This document shows, in pieces, positions 54,296 to 63,778 of a stretch of DNA of 64,000 nt. Source of the stretch: Arcobacter venerupis (GTDB lineage: Bacteria; Campylobacterota; Campylobacteria; Campylobacterales; Arcobacteraceae); contig NZ_CP053840.1 of the NCBI RefSeq assembly GCF_013201665.1, positions 1,240,001 to 1,304,000 of the forward strand, given 5' to 3'. Position numbers and translations under genes: made by a program. The number at the start of each line of letters is the position of its first letter. Positions within the stretch are counted from its first letter, which is position 1. The notes under the pieces are model-generated. The model was not told the DNA's origin. It worked only from the letters and a program-made list of their open reading frames with translations, and did not search any database.

Positions 54296-54499
54296 TTATA
54301 AATTTGAAATTTTTACTATTTTTTCTCTCATCTTAGCTATATCAATAACTAATCTTTCTTTTATTTCAGGAGAGAATGAGTTGTTTTCTTTGAAAACTTG
54401 AATTAAAACTTTTTCAAATTCTGTTTCACTTAGTTCTTTTGTCTCTTCAATAAGTTTTAGAAATAATAGTCTTATTTTTTCGTATTGGTTCTCTTGCAT
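54296..54499 (-). CDS. Small hypothetical helical protein
   Basis: The 67-residue protein is almost wholly α-helical and charged (LIEETKELSETEFEKVLIQ) with no Cys. It is the first of two small genes on the minus strand. No family is recognised. The ATG has a weak upstream AAAGGC. Confidence 0.5.
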   Translation of the reverse strand: MQENQYEKIRLLFLKLIEETKELSETEFEKVLIQVFKENNSFSPEIKERLVIDIAKMREKIVKISNL

Positions 54500-54647
54500 A
54501 AATTAAGCCTTTGGTAAAAATGAGTGCGTATTATGTCTAAAAATATTATAGAGAAAAATAAAAAAGCCTAGATTTTAAGCAAAAACTAGGATAAAAGCAC
54601 TCTTATGTTATAATCGCGATTAATTAAACACACAAGGCTTTGCAATA

Positions 54648-56108
54648 ATGAATAACCACGAGATCAAAACTCAAAAATTTATAATCAAGTATTTCACTGA
54701 AATAATGATAAAAGGCTCAACAGCAAAAAGACAGATGATTTCTCAAGTTTATAATAACTTAGTAAATCTTTTATCAAAAATTTCAAGTGATATAACTATA
54801 AAAAAGTTTTTTGATAAGATAGAAGTAGTATGTCCTGTTGAAGTAGCTGATATTGTAAGAATGAAACTTCTTGATACACCAGGGATTCAACAAATATTAG
54901 AAGCTATGCAATTTGATAATATGAATACTTTAGATGACATCAAAGTAAAAGTAAATGAAATGATGGCACATGAAATACAAGGTAAATCTTTTGTAATCAG
55001 ATGTAAAAGAACAGGAACTCAAGAGTTCAAATCAACTCAAGTTGAACAAACTGTTGGTGGATATATGTTAGCAATGAATGACACAAAAGGTGTTGCTTTA
55101 AAAAATGCAGAAGTTACAATAAATATTGAACTTGTATTTGCTCAATTAAATATAATCACTCACAAGCACATGGGAATGGGTGGTTTTCCAATAGGAAGTC
55201 AAGGAAGTATTTTATCTCTTATGTCTGGTGGATTTGACTCAACTGTTGCTTCATATTTAACTATGAAAAGAGGAATAAAAACTCACTTTATTTTCTTTAA
55301 TCTTGGTGGAATTGCACATGAAATTGGTGTAAAACAAGTAGCTTATTATTTATGGAATAAATTTGGAGCTTCTCATAGAGTTCAGTTTATTTCTGTTCCT
55401 TTTGATGATGTTGTAACTGAAATCTTCAAAAGTGTGAGTGAACCATATATGGGAGTTATGTTAAAAAGACTTATGTTAATAGCTTCTGAAAAAATAGCTG
55501 ATACTATGAAAATTGATGCGCTCGTAACAGGTGAAAGTGTTGCACAAGTTTCAAGTCAAACTTTAAGAAACTTAGCTTTAATTGACCAAGCTACAAATAA
55601 ACTTGTATTAAGACCACTTGCAATGATGAGTAAACCTGATATTATCGAAATTGCAAATAATATTGGAACAAGCAGATTTGCAGAATCAATGCCTGAGTAT
55701 TGTGGAGTTATTTCTAAAAATCCAGTAACTCATGGAAATTATGACAGAATTGCTAGTGAAGCTAGAAGATTTGATTATACTGTTTTAGATGAAGCTGTAA
55801 GAACATCTGTTTTTGTAAATGTGGATGAAATCGCTCAAGATGTTAGTGAAATTGGACAAATGGAAGTAGTAAGTGATTTAAGTAGTGGGAAATACACAGT
55901 TATTGATATTAGACAAAGTGCTGATTGTATTGAAACATCTTGTGAAACACTAAAAATTCCTTTTTACAAATTAAAAAGTGAATTTAAAAAACTTCCACAA
56001 GACAAACAGTATCTATTCTATTGTGATAAAGGAATTTTAAGTCAGCTTCATGCTCAGTTTTTAAGAGATGCAGAAAACTATACAAATATTAAAGTTTACA
56101 GACCATAA
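54648..56108 (+). CDS. thiI: tRNA 4-thiouridine synthetase ThiI
   Basis: The 486-residue protein has an N-terminal ferredoxin-like and THUMP region (residues ~1-165), a PP-loop ATPase with SLMSGGFDSTVASY, and a C-terminal rhodanese-like domain (~400-486) with the persulfide-carrying Cys in YCDKGILS. It makes 4-thiouridine at tRNA position 8 and can also supply sulfur for thiamin thiazole. The full-length form with the rhodanese domain is complete here. Confidence 0.95.
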   Translation: MNNHEIKTQKFIIKYFTEIMIKGSTAKRQMISQVYNNLVNLLSKISSDITIKKFFDKIEVVCPVEVADIVRMKLLDTPGIQQILEAMQFDNMNTLDDIKVKVNEMMAHEIQGKSFVIRCKRTGTQEFKSTQVEQTVGGYMLAMNDTKGVALKNAEVTINIELVFAQLNIITHKHMGMGGFPIGSQGSILSLMSGGFDSTVASYLTMKRGIKTHFIFFNLGGIAHEIGVKQVAYYLWNKFGASHRVQFISVPFDDVVTEIFKSVSEPYMGVMLKRLMLIASEKIADTMKIDALVTGESVAQVSSQTLRNLALIDQATNKLVLRPLAMMSKPDIIEIANNIGTSRFAESMPEYCGVISKNPVTHGNYDRIASEARRFDYTVLDEAVRTSVFVNVDEIAQDVSEIGQMEVVSDLSSGKYTVIDIRQSADCIETSCETLKIPFYKLKSEFKKLPQDKQYLFYCDKGILSQLHAQFLRDAENYTNIKVYRP

Positions 56109-56193
56109 ATAAAAATTAATCAATAATGATAATAACTATTAATTCATAATAAAGAAATAATATTTTATAATCCCCTTTTTTAAAGGAGTATTT

Positions 56194-56607
56194 ATGAGTA
56201 GGACGATTAAGTTAATTAGATTATCATTAGGGATAATTTTTTTATGGTATGGTATGTTGAAGTTTTTTCCAAGTTTAAGTCCAGCAGAAGCATTAGCTAC
56301 GCAAACTATTGATATTTTATTTTTTGGATTGATTAGTCCAAGTGTATCAATTAAACTTTTAGCTATTTTAGAAGTGGGAATTGGTTTAGGATTTATTTTT
56401 GGTATTTATACAAGATATGTAGTTTTTGTATTTTTAGGACATATGATTTGTACTTTTGCACCATTGTTTATTTTGCCTGAGTTATCATTTACTCAAGCAC
56501 CTTATGCATTTACTTTGGTTGGGCAGTATATTGTAAAAAATGTTGTGTTCATATTAGCAGGAATATTGATTTATCAAAATGAAGTTTTAGGCAAAACAAG
56601 AAGTTAA
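56194..56607 (+). CDS. DoxX-like small membrane protein
   Basis: The 137-residue protein has four hydrophobic helices. It begins LIRLSLGIIFLWYGMLKFFPSLSPAE, the typical DoxX/DoxD-like opening, and includes LAILEVGIGLGFIFGIYTRY. Members of this superfamily are poorly characterised. It is preceded by AAAGGAG and is separate from thiI. Confidence 0.8.
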   Translation: MSRTIKLIRLSLGIIFLWYGMLKFFPSLSPAEALATQTIDILFFGLISPSVSIKLLAILEVGIGLGFIFGIYTRYVVFVFLGHMICTFAPLFILPELSFTQAPYAFTLVGQYIVKNVVFILAGILIYQNEVLGKTRS

Positions 56608-56629
56608 TTATAAAGGCTTATAAAAAAAT

Positions 56630-57253
56630 ATGAAATTTTATTTTTTAGTAGTTATTTTTATCTCAACTTATTTAAATGCTTCTAATATAAAACTAATAGA
56701 TGAAAAATATGCCAATAAAATGTTAGGACTTACTTATCACAAAGAGTGCCCAGTCTCTTTGGATGAATTACGAATAGTAAATGTTAAATATTTAGGTTTT
56801 GATAACAATATTTATTTGGGAGATATTATTGTTCATAAAGACCTTGCTTTTGAAGTCTTTGAAATATTTAAAGAATTATTTGAAATATCCTATGCAATTA
56901 AGCAAATCATTCCTATAGAAAAATATAATGGAGATGATTTTGCTTCAATTGAAGCTGATAATACATCAGCTTTTAATTGCAGAAAAGCAGAAGGAAGCCA
57001 AAAGTATTCTAAACACTCTTATGGTAAAGCAATTGATTTAAATCCTTTAGAAAACCCTTATGTTTACTCAAATGGCACAACTTCACATGAAGCTTCACAA
57101 AAATATTTAATTAGAAAATCAAATGATGATTCCATTGAAAATAAAGCTGTATTAACATCTTCAAGTAAAGCTGTTCAAATATTTAAAAAGTATGGATGGA
57201 AATGGGGTGGTGATTGGAAAAATATAAAAGATTACCAACACTTTCAAAAATAA
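56630..57253 (+). CDS. M15 family peptidase (D-alanyl-D-alanine carboxypeptidase-like)
   Basis: The 207-residue exported protein has a signal peptide (to ~17). The zinc site reads SKHSYGKAIDLNPLENPY, with His and Asp as ligands, and the third ligand lies in the C-terminal DYQHFQ. GWKWGGDWKNIKDYQHF matches the VanY/M15 extracellular peptidase family. It probably trims peptidoglycan peptides in the periplasm. It begins 22 bases after the DoxX-like gene. Confidence 0.88.
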   Translation: MKFYFLVVIFISTYLNASNIKLIDEKYANKMLGLTYHKECPVSLDELRIVNVKYLGFDNNIYLGDIIVHKDLAFEVFEIFKELFEISYAIKQIIPIEKYNGDDFASIEADNTSAFNCRKAEGSQKYSKHSYGKAIDLNPLENPYVYSNGTTSHEASQKYLIRKSNDDSIENKAVLTSSSKAVQIFKKYGWKWGGDWKNIKDYQHFQK

Positions 57254-57386
57254 CAAGCACTTAATTTCTCACATGTTTAATTATTTCCACAATCAATATA
57301 GTAATGAGCAAATTTATCATAATTAAAAGAAGAAATAAGAGCAATTTAACTAGAATGCCCTTTTTAAATATATTATAGGAAAACAA

Positions 57387-57809
57387 ATGACAGAAATATT
57401 TTTTAGATATTTACATTTTATTGGGATTATGAGTTTAAGTGCAACTTTAGTTGCTCAACATCTGATTATATCTTCTCAAGTGAGTAGGGAGCAATTTAAA
57501 AAAATTGCATTTTTAGATTTAATTTATATTATTAGTATAATTCTTACTTTAATCGGTGGTTTAAGTCTTTGGATTTTTGTTGGTAAAGATGCTAGTTTTT
57601 ATTCAACAAATTGGGTTTTTCATTTAAAACTATTAATGTTTGTTTTAGTGATATTACTTTCTATTTACCCAACAAGGTTTTTTCTTAAAAATAAAAAAAC
57701 TTCAGATGAAACTATTAAAATGCCAAAAGTAATAGTTATGTTATTTAGAATGCAACTTGCATTGGTATTTATTATGCCTTTATTAGGTGTTTTAATAGCT
57801 AGAGGTTAA
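57387..57809 (+). CDS. DUF2214 family membrane protein
   Basis: The 140-residue protein has four hydrophobic helices. The start RYLHFIGIMSLSATLVAQHLI and the segment NWVFHLKLLMFVLVILLSIYPTRFFL contain the conserved histidines and Pro of DUF2214, a family related to CopD-like membrane proteins. Function is unknown. A clear terminator follows. Confidence 0.82.
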   Translation: MTEIFFRYLHFIGIMSLSATLVAQHLIISSQVSREQFKKIAFLDLIYIISIILTLIGGLSLWIFVGKDASFYSTNWVFHLKLLMFVLVILLSIYPTRFFLKNKKTSDETIKMPKVIVMLFRMQLALVFIMPLLGVLIARG

Positions 57810-57825
57810 GCACTAAATCTTATTA

Positions 57826-57861
57826 ACATCATCTTTTATTTAAAAGATGATGTTTCGTTTT
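57826..57861 (+). terminator. Terminator after the DUF2214 gene
   Basis: ACATCATCTTTTA and TAAAAGATGATGT form a 13-bp stem with a two-base loop, followed by TTCGTTTT. Confidence 0.8.
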
Positions 57862-57956
57862 ATCTTCTTTTTACTTCCATTAAACTATTCTTCCACCTTA
57901 TTTTAAAATTAATGTACATAAAATATATAGTTTTTATGTGACAAAGGACAAAACAG

Positions 57957-59282
57957 ATGAATTCTGTAATCGTAGCTGTAACGCTAATGGTTATACTTTC
58001 ACTTATGAGAGTAAATATCGTAATTGCCTTAATTATTGGGGCAATAGTTGGTGGTCTTAGTGCTGGACTTGGATTGAATGAAACAATAGAGGCTTTTAAT
58101 AAAGGTCTTGGAAATGGTGCAACAATTGCATTAAGTTATGCAATGCTTGGAACATTTGCTGTTGCGATTTCAAAATCTGGAATTACTGATTTATTATCAA
58201 ATATGATTATAAAAAAAGTAAATAACGGAACTTCTGTGATGCAGTTTATTTATATTAAATATACAATGTTAGCACTTATTTTATTTGCAGCTATTTCATC
58301 ACAAAATTTAGTTCCTGTACATATTGCTTTTATTCCTATTTTAATTCCACCATTACTTCACTCAATGGCTCAATTACAACTTGATAGAAGAGTTGTGGCT
58401 TGTGTTATGACTTTTGGTTTGGTTGCAACTTATATGATTTTACCACTTGGTTTTGGTGGAATATTTCTAAATGAGATTTTATTAAAAAATCTTACTTCAA
58501 ATGGAATAGCAGCAGTTTCTTCACAACTTCCAATTGCAATGAGTATTCCTGTAGTTGGTATGTTTATTGGATTACTTATTGCTATTTTGTTTACATATAG
58601 AAAAAAAAGAGTTTATGATGTAAGTAAAATATTAGAAGTTGAATCCCAAAAAAAAGAGATAAATCCTTTTTATATTTTTATTGCGCTTATTTCAATAGCT
58701 ACAGCTTTAGGATTACAGTTATATACTGATTCTATTATTATAGGTTCTCTTGCTGGATTTATTATTTTTATTGTTGCTGGTGTTATAAAAGCAAATGAAA
58801 CACAAGACTTTTTTACAAAAGGTCTTAAAATGATGGGAATGATTGGATTTATTATGATTGCAGCAAATGGTTTTGCAAGTGTTATAAATACAACAGGAGG
58901 AGTAGAAACTTTAGTAACAACAGTTAGTTCACTAATTGCAGATAATAAATCATTAGCTGTTATATTGATGTTATTAGTAGGTTTATTTATTACTATGGGA
59001 ATCGGTTCATCTTTTTCAACTATTCCAATTATAGCTACTATTTATGCACCTTTATGTTTACAATTAGATTTTTCAGTAATGGCAACTATTACAATCATTG
59101 GAACAGCTGCTGCACTTGGAGATGCTGGAAGTCCTGCTTCTGATTCAACTTTAGGACCCACATCTGGACTAAATGTAGATGGACAACATGACCATATTTG
59201 GGATTCAGTAGTTCCTACTTTTTTACACTATAACATTCCACTAATTTTATTTGGTTGGTTTGCTGCTGTTTATGTATTTTAA
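57957..59282 (+). CDS. Na+/H+ antiporter family protein (NhaC/ArsB-GntP type)
   Basis: The 441-residue protein has eleven or twelve membrane helices and the family motifs [41 protein letters not shown] and [20 protein letters not shown]. This wording is that of a putative Na+/H+ antiporter family of the IT superfamily; transport of an organic solute cannot be excluded. It is transcribed alone from an ATG after AAAGGA. Confidence 0.88.
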   Translation: MNSVIVAVTLMVILSLMRVNIVIALIIGAIVGGLSAGLGLNETIEAFNKGLGNGATIALSYAMLGTFAVAISKSGITDLLSNMIIKKVNNGTSVMQFIYIKYTMLALILFAAISSQNLVPVHIAFIPILIPPLLHSMAQLQLDRRVVACVMTFGLVATYMILPLGFGGIFLNEILLKNLTSNGIAAVSSQLPIAMSIPVVGMFIGLLIAILFTYRKKRVYDVSKILEVESQKKEINPFYIFIALISIATALGLQLYTDSIIIGSLAGFIIFIVAGVIKANETQDFFTKGLKMMGMIGFIMIAANGFASVINTTGGVETLVTTVSSLIADNKSLAVILMLLVGLFITMGIGSSFSTIPIIATIYAPLCLQLDFSVMATITIIGTAAALGDAGSPASDSTLGPTSGLNVDGQHDHIWDSVVPTFLHYNIPLILFGWFAAVYVF

Positions 59283-59300
59283 TATATAAACATTTTACTA

Positions 59301-59324
59301 AGAATAAGCATTTTTGCTTATTCT
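59301..59324 (+). terminator. Weak hairpin after the antiporter gene
   Basis: AGAATAAGCA and TGCTTATTCT pair around TTTT. No T tract follows directly, so terminator strength is uncertain. Confidence 0.55.
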
Positions 59325-59409
59325 AAATTCTTTCAATTATAACTTACTTTAATCTTCACATAATATAATAAGCAACAAAAATTTAAAACTCAAATTTATA
59401 AGGGAAAAA

Positions 59410-59805
59410 ATGAAAAAATTGCTATTTATAATGTTTACTACTTTTTGCTTATTTTTAAATGTTGCTAATGCTAGTAATACTGAAATAAACAAAGCTTATC
59501 AGACTAAACAAAGTGATATCCAAGTTCAAGGAGTAGGAAAAATAATAAAAGTTTTAAAAGATGATACACAAGGAAGCCGTCATCAAAGGTTTCTTGTAAA
59601 ATTACCTTCAAATCTCACTATTTTAATAGCTCATAATATTGATTTATCAAATAAAATTGAAAATATTCAAGTAGGTAATACAATAGAATTTTATGGAGAA
59701 TATGAGTGGAATAATAAAGGTGGAGTTGTTCATTGGACTCATCATGATCCAAGAAAAAAACATGAAGATGGTTGGTTAAAATACCAAGGTATAATTTACC
59801 AATAA
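59410..59805 (+). CDS. DUF3465 family exported protein
   Basis: The 131-residue protein has a signal peptide (to ~22, ANA) and a single β-barrel (OB-like) domain with VQGVGKIIKVLKDDTQGSRHQRFLV, LIAHNIDL and VVHWTHHDPRKKHEDGWLKY. Those His-rich motifs are typical of DUF3465. Function is unknown. A good AAGGGA ribosome site precedes the ATG. Confidence 0.88.
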   Translation: MKKLLFIMFTTFCLFLNVANASNTEINKAYQTKQSDIQVQGVGKIIKVLKDDTQGSRHQRFLVKLPSNLTILIAHNIDLSNKIENIQVGNTIEFYGEYEWNNKGGVVHWTHHDPRKKHEDGWLKYQGIIYQ

Positions 59806-59832
59806 ATATAAATATCAAAAAAAAGAGGCAAA

Positions 59833-61683
59833 ATGAAAAAGATTATTTGGTTAGGAATTATTATTTTAGGAATGATAGTAGCTGCATTATTTGTTTATCA
59901 ATCAAAAATAAATGATGAAATTAGCAGTAAAAAAGCAGAACTTAATAATAATGGATTTAGTGTTAAACAAGAACAAACAACAAATTATATAAATACAAGT
60001 GCAAAAGGTGAAATTGAAATAGTTGAACCAGATAAAGTTGCTACTTTACTTTCTTCTTATTCAAAAGATGAAGATTTAAGAAAAAACTTCATGAATAATT
60101 ATAATACTTTAAGTTTAGAGCAAAAAGAGCTTTTTTTAAAAGGTGTAAAGTTTGATTATGATTTTGTTGTAGAAAACTTTACAGGAAAAGCAAATATAAA
60201 TTTATATTTAACAAGTTTATCAAAAACTGTTATGGACAACTTAAGTCAAAAAAATGATTTAAATTCTAAATGGCTTTTAGATTTCCTAAAAGATAAAAAA
60301 TTACAAATTAATATAAATGAGAAAAAAGAGTACAAAATTGCTGATATAGATGCAACTTTACCTGAAGGTAATGTAAATATTCTTACAAAAGATATTCATG
60401 GAAATGAAAAAAATCTTTCTATTTCATCAATCAAAATTTCGGATGTAAACGGTTCTTTTGCTATAAATGATATAAATATGGATTATGAGATAGATGTAAA
60501 TAAACAAAATTCAAAAACTTTAATCAAAAATATAGAGTTCCACGAAGCAAATACTATGTTTGAAGTGAAAAATTTCATTGTTAATTCAAGTTATGAAAAA
60601 GATAGTGTAAATATGAATACAAAAAGTGAGTTTGGTTTTGATGAGGTTAATGTAAAAAGTTTTGATGGAATGATTTCAAATTTAAAAAATACATCATTTA
60701 CTTTTAATATTAATAATTTTCCATATAAGAATCTTGAACAATATGCAATGGATTTAGCTGTTGGAAAATATGAAGACTATCTTAAAGCTTTGATTCAAAG
60801 TGGATTATCAATTGATTCAAACGGAATGGCTTCAGGTTATGTTATAAAAACTCAAAAGATTTTTGATACTTTAAAATTTAATTTGAACCTAAAATTAAAT
60901 AAAAATATTCCACAAGATAAAATTGAGAATTTTACAGATATTTTTGAAAATGCAAAATTAACTGTTGATTTAGACCTTCAAACAGCTCAAAATTTAAAAA
61001 CTCTATTAAATCTAAGAGAGAATTCTGATATTGATTTTACAGATGCAAGTGATAATTTAAAAAGATTTGAAGCTATTTTGAAAAATGATGGTTTATACAT
61101 AAATGATAAAAAAGTTTTAGAGAAAAATCAATTAGCTCTTCCACAAAATGATGATGAAGTATTTGATGATACTGCTGATACGCAAGATTCAACAATTAAA
61201 AAAATATCGCAAAAAGATTTAACTTATAAATATAAAATGATAGATGAAAATCTTTTACAACTTGATATAAAATATACTCCAAATCTAAAAGTTGTTACAA
61301 GTGGTGGAATTTCTGTTTCATTCCCTCAATTTAAAGATGCAAAAAGAATTACAAAAAAAATGACAGATAGCTTTGATGAAATAAATTTTTATGAAGCAGG
61401 TACAAAAATTTGGAATGGTGGATTAGAACAAAATGTTGATGCTTCATATCTTTTAGTTGAAGGTTGGGATGACAATTGGAATAAAGGTGGAGATAAAGAG
61501 ATGAGTTTGATAATAAATACTAAAGATTTAAAAGATTTAGTTGTATATTTAAGAGCTGGTTCTTTAAATGAGAATTCAAATAATGATGCTCAATCTGAAA
61601 TAGTTCCTCAAGATGGAGAATTAGATCAACAAAATTATCCTATTGAAATGGTAGATATTCCACTATTTAGACTTAGTAAATGA
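59833..61683 (+). CDS. DUF945 (YdgA-like) family protein
   Basis: The 616-residue protein has one N-terminal membrane anchor (residues 3-23) and a large periplasmic part of repeated β strands with polar, Asn/Asp-rich linkers. The arrangement (DGMISNLKNTSFTFNINNFPYKNLEQYA, NGMASGYVIKTQ) resembles DUF945/YdgA proteins of unknown function. The last ~110 residues form a separate domain with GWDDNWNKGGDK. Its stop overlaps the hydrolase start as ATGA. Confidence 0.72.
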   Translation: MKKIIWLGIIILGMIVAALFVYQSKINDEISSKKAELNNNGFSVKQEQTTNYINTSAKGEIEIVEPDKVATLLSSYSKDEDLRKNFMNNYNTLSLEQKELFLKGVKFDYDFVVENFTGKANINLYLTSLSKTVMDNLSQKNDLNSKWLLDFLKDKKLQININEKKEYKIADIDATLPEGNVNILTKDIHGNEKNLSISSIKISDVNGSFAINDINMDYEIDVNKQNSKTLIKNIEFHEANTMFEVKNFIVNSSYEKDSVNMNTKSEFGFDEVNVKSFDGMISNLKNTSFTFNINNFPYKNLEQYAMDLAVGKYEDYLKALIQSGLSIDSNGMASGYVIKTQKIFDTLKFNLNLKLNKNIPQDKIENFTDIFENAKLTVDLDLQTAQNLKTLLNLRENSDIDFTDASDNLKRFEAILKNDGLYINDKKVLEKNQLALPQNDDEVFDDTADTQDSTIKKISQKDLTYKYKMIDENLLQLDIKYTPNLKVVTSGGISVSFPQFKDAKRITKKMTDSFDEINFYEAGTKIWNGGLEQNVDASYLLVEGWDDNWNKGGDKEMSLIINTKDLKDLVVYLRAGSLNENSNNDAQSEIVPQDGELDQQNYPIEMVDIPLFRLSK

Positions 61684-62378
61684 AAGAAAAAATATATTTA
61701 ATTCCAGGCCTTATGACTGATAAAAGGCTTTGGAGTAGGTTACTTCCTTTTTTAAAAGAGGAATATGAATTGATAAATGTTCCAATCCCTCACAGTGAAG
61801 ATTTTGATGAGATAATTGATATTTTATTCAACTTTTTTACTGAAGAAAAAATAAATCTCTTAGGATTTTCCCTAGGAGGTTATATCGCCTCATATTTTGC
61901 AATAACTTATCCAAACAGAGTTAATCGACTTTTTACAGTTGCATCAACTCCTGGAAACTCTACAGAAGCAGAAATACAAAGAAGAAAACAAAAGTTTGTT
62001 CTTATTGAAAAAGATGGTTTTGAAGGATTGCCTTATGATAAAGCAAAATCACTGCTTGAAGAAAAAAATCAAAATGACGTTGAGTTAATAAAAATAATCC
62101 AAGATATGTTTTTTGATTTAGGAAAAGAGACTTTTATTTCTCAATTAACAAGTACTTTTAAAAGAAGAGATTTATTTGAGGATTTAATAAATTTAGATAT
62201 TAAAGTTTGGTCTTTTTATAGTGAACGTGACAGACTTTTAAATCAAGAATCACTTAAAAAATTCCAAAATATAAATCACAATATAAATATTATAAGTAGA
62301 AAAGGAACAAGTCATAATATTCCTTTGGAAGAGCCAGAATTACTAAGTATTCACATTAGAAATTGGATGAAAGATTAA
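61680..62378 (+). CDS. Alpha/beta hydrolase
   Basis: The 232-residue cytosolic protein has the nucleophile elbow GFSLGGYIA (Ser), an acid in WSFYSERDRLL and a His in KGTSHNIPLEEPE, giving a complete catalytic triad. The oxyanion region is LIPGLMTDKRLWSRL, as in MhpC/BioH-like esterases. Substrate is unknown. It is translationally coupled to the DUF945 gene by a four-base overlap. Confidence 0.9.
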   Translation: MKEKIYLIPGLMTDKRLWSRLLPFLKEEYELINVPIPHSEDFDEIIDILFNFFTEEKINLLGFSLGGYIASYFAITYPNRVNRLFTVASTPGNSTEAEIQRRKQKFVLIEKDGFEGLPYDKAKSLLEEKNQNDVELIKIIQDMFFDLGKETFISQLTSTFKRRDLFEDLINLDIKVWSFYSERDRLLNQESLKKFQNINHNINIISRKGTSHNIPLEEPELLSIHIRNWMKD

Positions 62379-62390
62379 AAAAGAGTTAAA

Positions 62391-62987
62391 ATGCAAACAA
62401 AAGAAGATATAGAAATACAAAACAATTTGGGAAAAGCAGGGCATGGTTTACCAAAAATTGATGCAATATTTTTAAAACATATTGGATTTCCTATTTTAAA
62501 AACTTTTATTTCGTGGGATAATGCTATGAAGTTTTTTGAATATGAAGGTAAAGAGATTTTAAATTTAGTAAAAGATTTACCTAAAGATAAATTGTTTAAA
62601 AAAGTGTTAATTCCTAAAATATTTGGTATTGAAGATAACTCAAGATATTACTCACCTGCAATGGTTCTTTGGCATTTACTTTATGTTGGAGAGACTTTAC
62701 AAGAGGGAATTGTAAGTTTAAGTAAAAATGAGAAAATAGACTTTACAGTAAAAATAGAAAATTTCAAGCCATTTGTACAAATTGATGAAGACATTGTAGA
62801 AAAATATGAGAAATTTTTAAATAATTATAAAAAATTTATAGAGAGAAACATAGAGAATAAATATATAAATAATTGCCTTTCTCATCCTTGGTTTGGTTGT
62901 TTAAATCCACATCAATGGTTGGTTATGTCAGCAATTCATCAAATGGTTCATAAAAAACAAATAAAAAAGATTTTAAAGGCTTATTAA
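62391..62987 (+). CDS. DinB/DUF1569-like protein
   Basis: The 198-residue protein has helical segments with spaced histidines: SPAMVLWHLLYVGETLQEGI, LSHPWFGCLNPHQWLVMSAIHQMVHKKQ. The His pattern recalls the metal site of DinB-like four-helix proteins (DUF1569), which are putative hydrolases or thiol transferases. It lies 12 bases after the hydrolase and overlaps the PhzF start by one base, so all four genes 59833-63778 look like one transcript. Confidence 0.7.
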   Translation: MQTKEDIEIQNNLGKAGHGLPKIDAIFLKHIGFPILKTFISWDNAMKFFEYEGKEILNLVKDLPKDKLFKKVLIPKIFGIEDNSRYYSPAMVLWHLLYVGETLQEGIVSLSKNEKIDFTVKIENFKPFVQIDEDIVEKYEKFLNNYKKFIERNIENKYINNCLSHPWFGCLNPHQWLVMSAIHQMVHKKQIKKILKAY

Positions 62988-63778
62988 TGAAACTAAAAAT
63001 ATATCAAATAGATGCATTTACAAACAAAGTATTCAAAGGAAATTATGCAGGAGTTATAATTCTTGAAGAGTGGTTATCAACAGAGTTAATGCAACAAATT
63101 GCAACGGAAAATAATCTATCAGAAACAGCTTTTGCTTTTAAAAATGCTCAAAATATTTATGAAATAAGATGGTTTTCTCCAATGACTGAAATTGACTTTT
63201 GTGGTCATGCAACACTAGCAACTGCTTTTGTACTATTTAAAGAAAATGCCTCTTTTGAAAAAGTGATTTTTACAGCAAAAGCAGTTGGAGATTTAAGTGT
63301 TGAAAAATTGGATTCTGGTTATATTCAAATGACTTTTCCAAATAGAAAACCAAAAGTTATAGATTCAATTCCAAAAGAGTTATTATCTGGTTTATCAATA
63401 ACTCCAAATGAAGTTTTACATAACCAACAAGCATATTTTGCAGTTTTTTCAAATGAAGAAGATATTTATTCAATAGATGTAAATCTTGAAGAATTAAAAA
63501 AACTAGCACCTTATGATGTTGTTATTACTTCAAAATCAAAAGAGTATGATTTTATTTCAAGATATTTTTGGCCAGCAAATGGAGGTGATGAAGATCCTGT
63601 AACTGGTTCAATTCACACAGGACTTGCTCCTTATTGGGCAGATAAATTAAATAAAAATGAATTAATCGCTCACCAAGCCTCAAAAAGAGGTGGCTTACTA
63701 AAATGTAAAGTTTTAGAGGAAAAAGTAATAATTTCAGGTCAAGCAGTTTTATATCTAGAAGGGTACATCACTATTTAA
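62987..63778 (+). CDS. PhzF family isomerase
   Basis: The 263-residue protein has the PhzF signatures IYQIDAFTNKVFKGNYAGVI, NNLSETAF with the catalytic Glu, FCGHATLATA and the second-half DPVTGSIHTGLAPYW. The family folds like diaminopimelate epimerase and isomerises small acids; PhzF itself acts in phenazine synthesis, but no phenazine genes are present, so this is a paralogue with unknown substrate. Confidence 0.93.
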   Translation: MKLKIYQIDAFTNKVFKGNYAGVIILEEWLSTELMQQIATENNLSETAFAFKNAQNIYEIRWFSPMTEIDFCGHATLATAFVLFKENASFEKVIFTAKAVGDLSVEKLDSGYIQMTFPNRKPKVIDSIPKELLSGLSITPNEVLHNQQAYFAVFSNEEDIYSIDVNLEELKKLAPYDVVITSKSKEYDFISRYFWPANGGDEDPVTGSIHTGLAPYWADKLNKNELIAHQASKRGGLLKCKVLEEKVIISGQAVLYLEGYITI

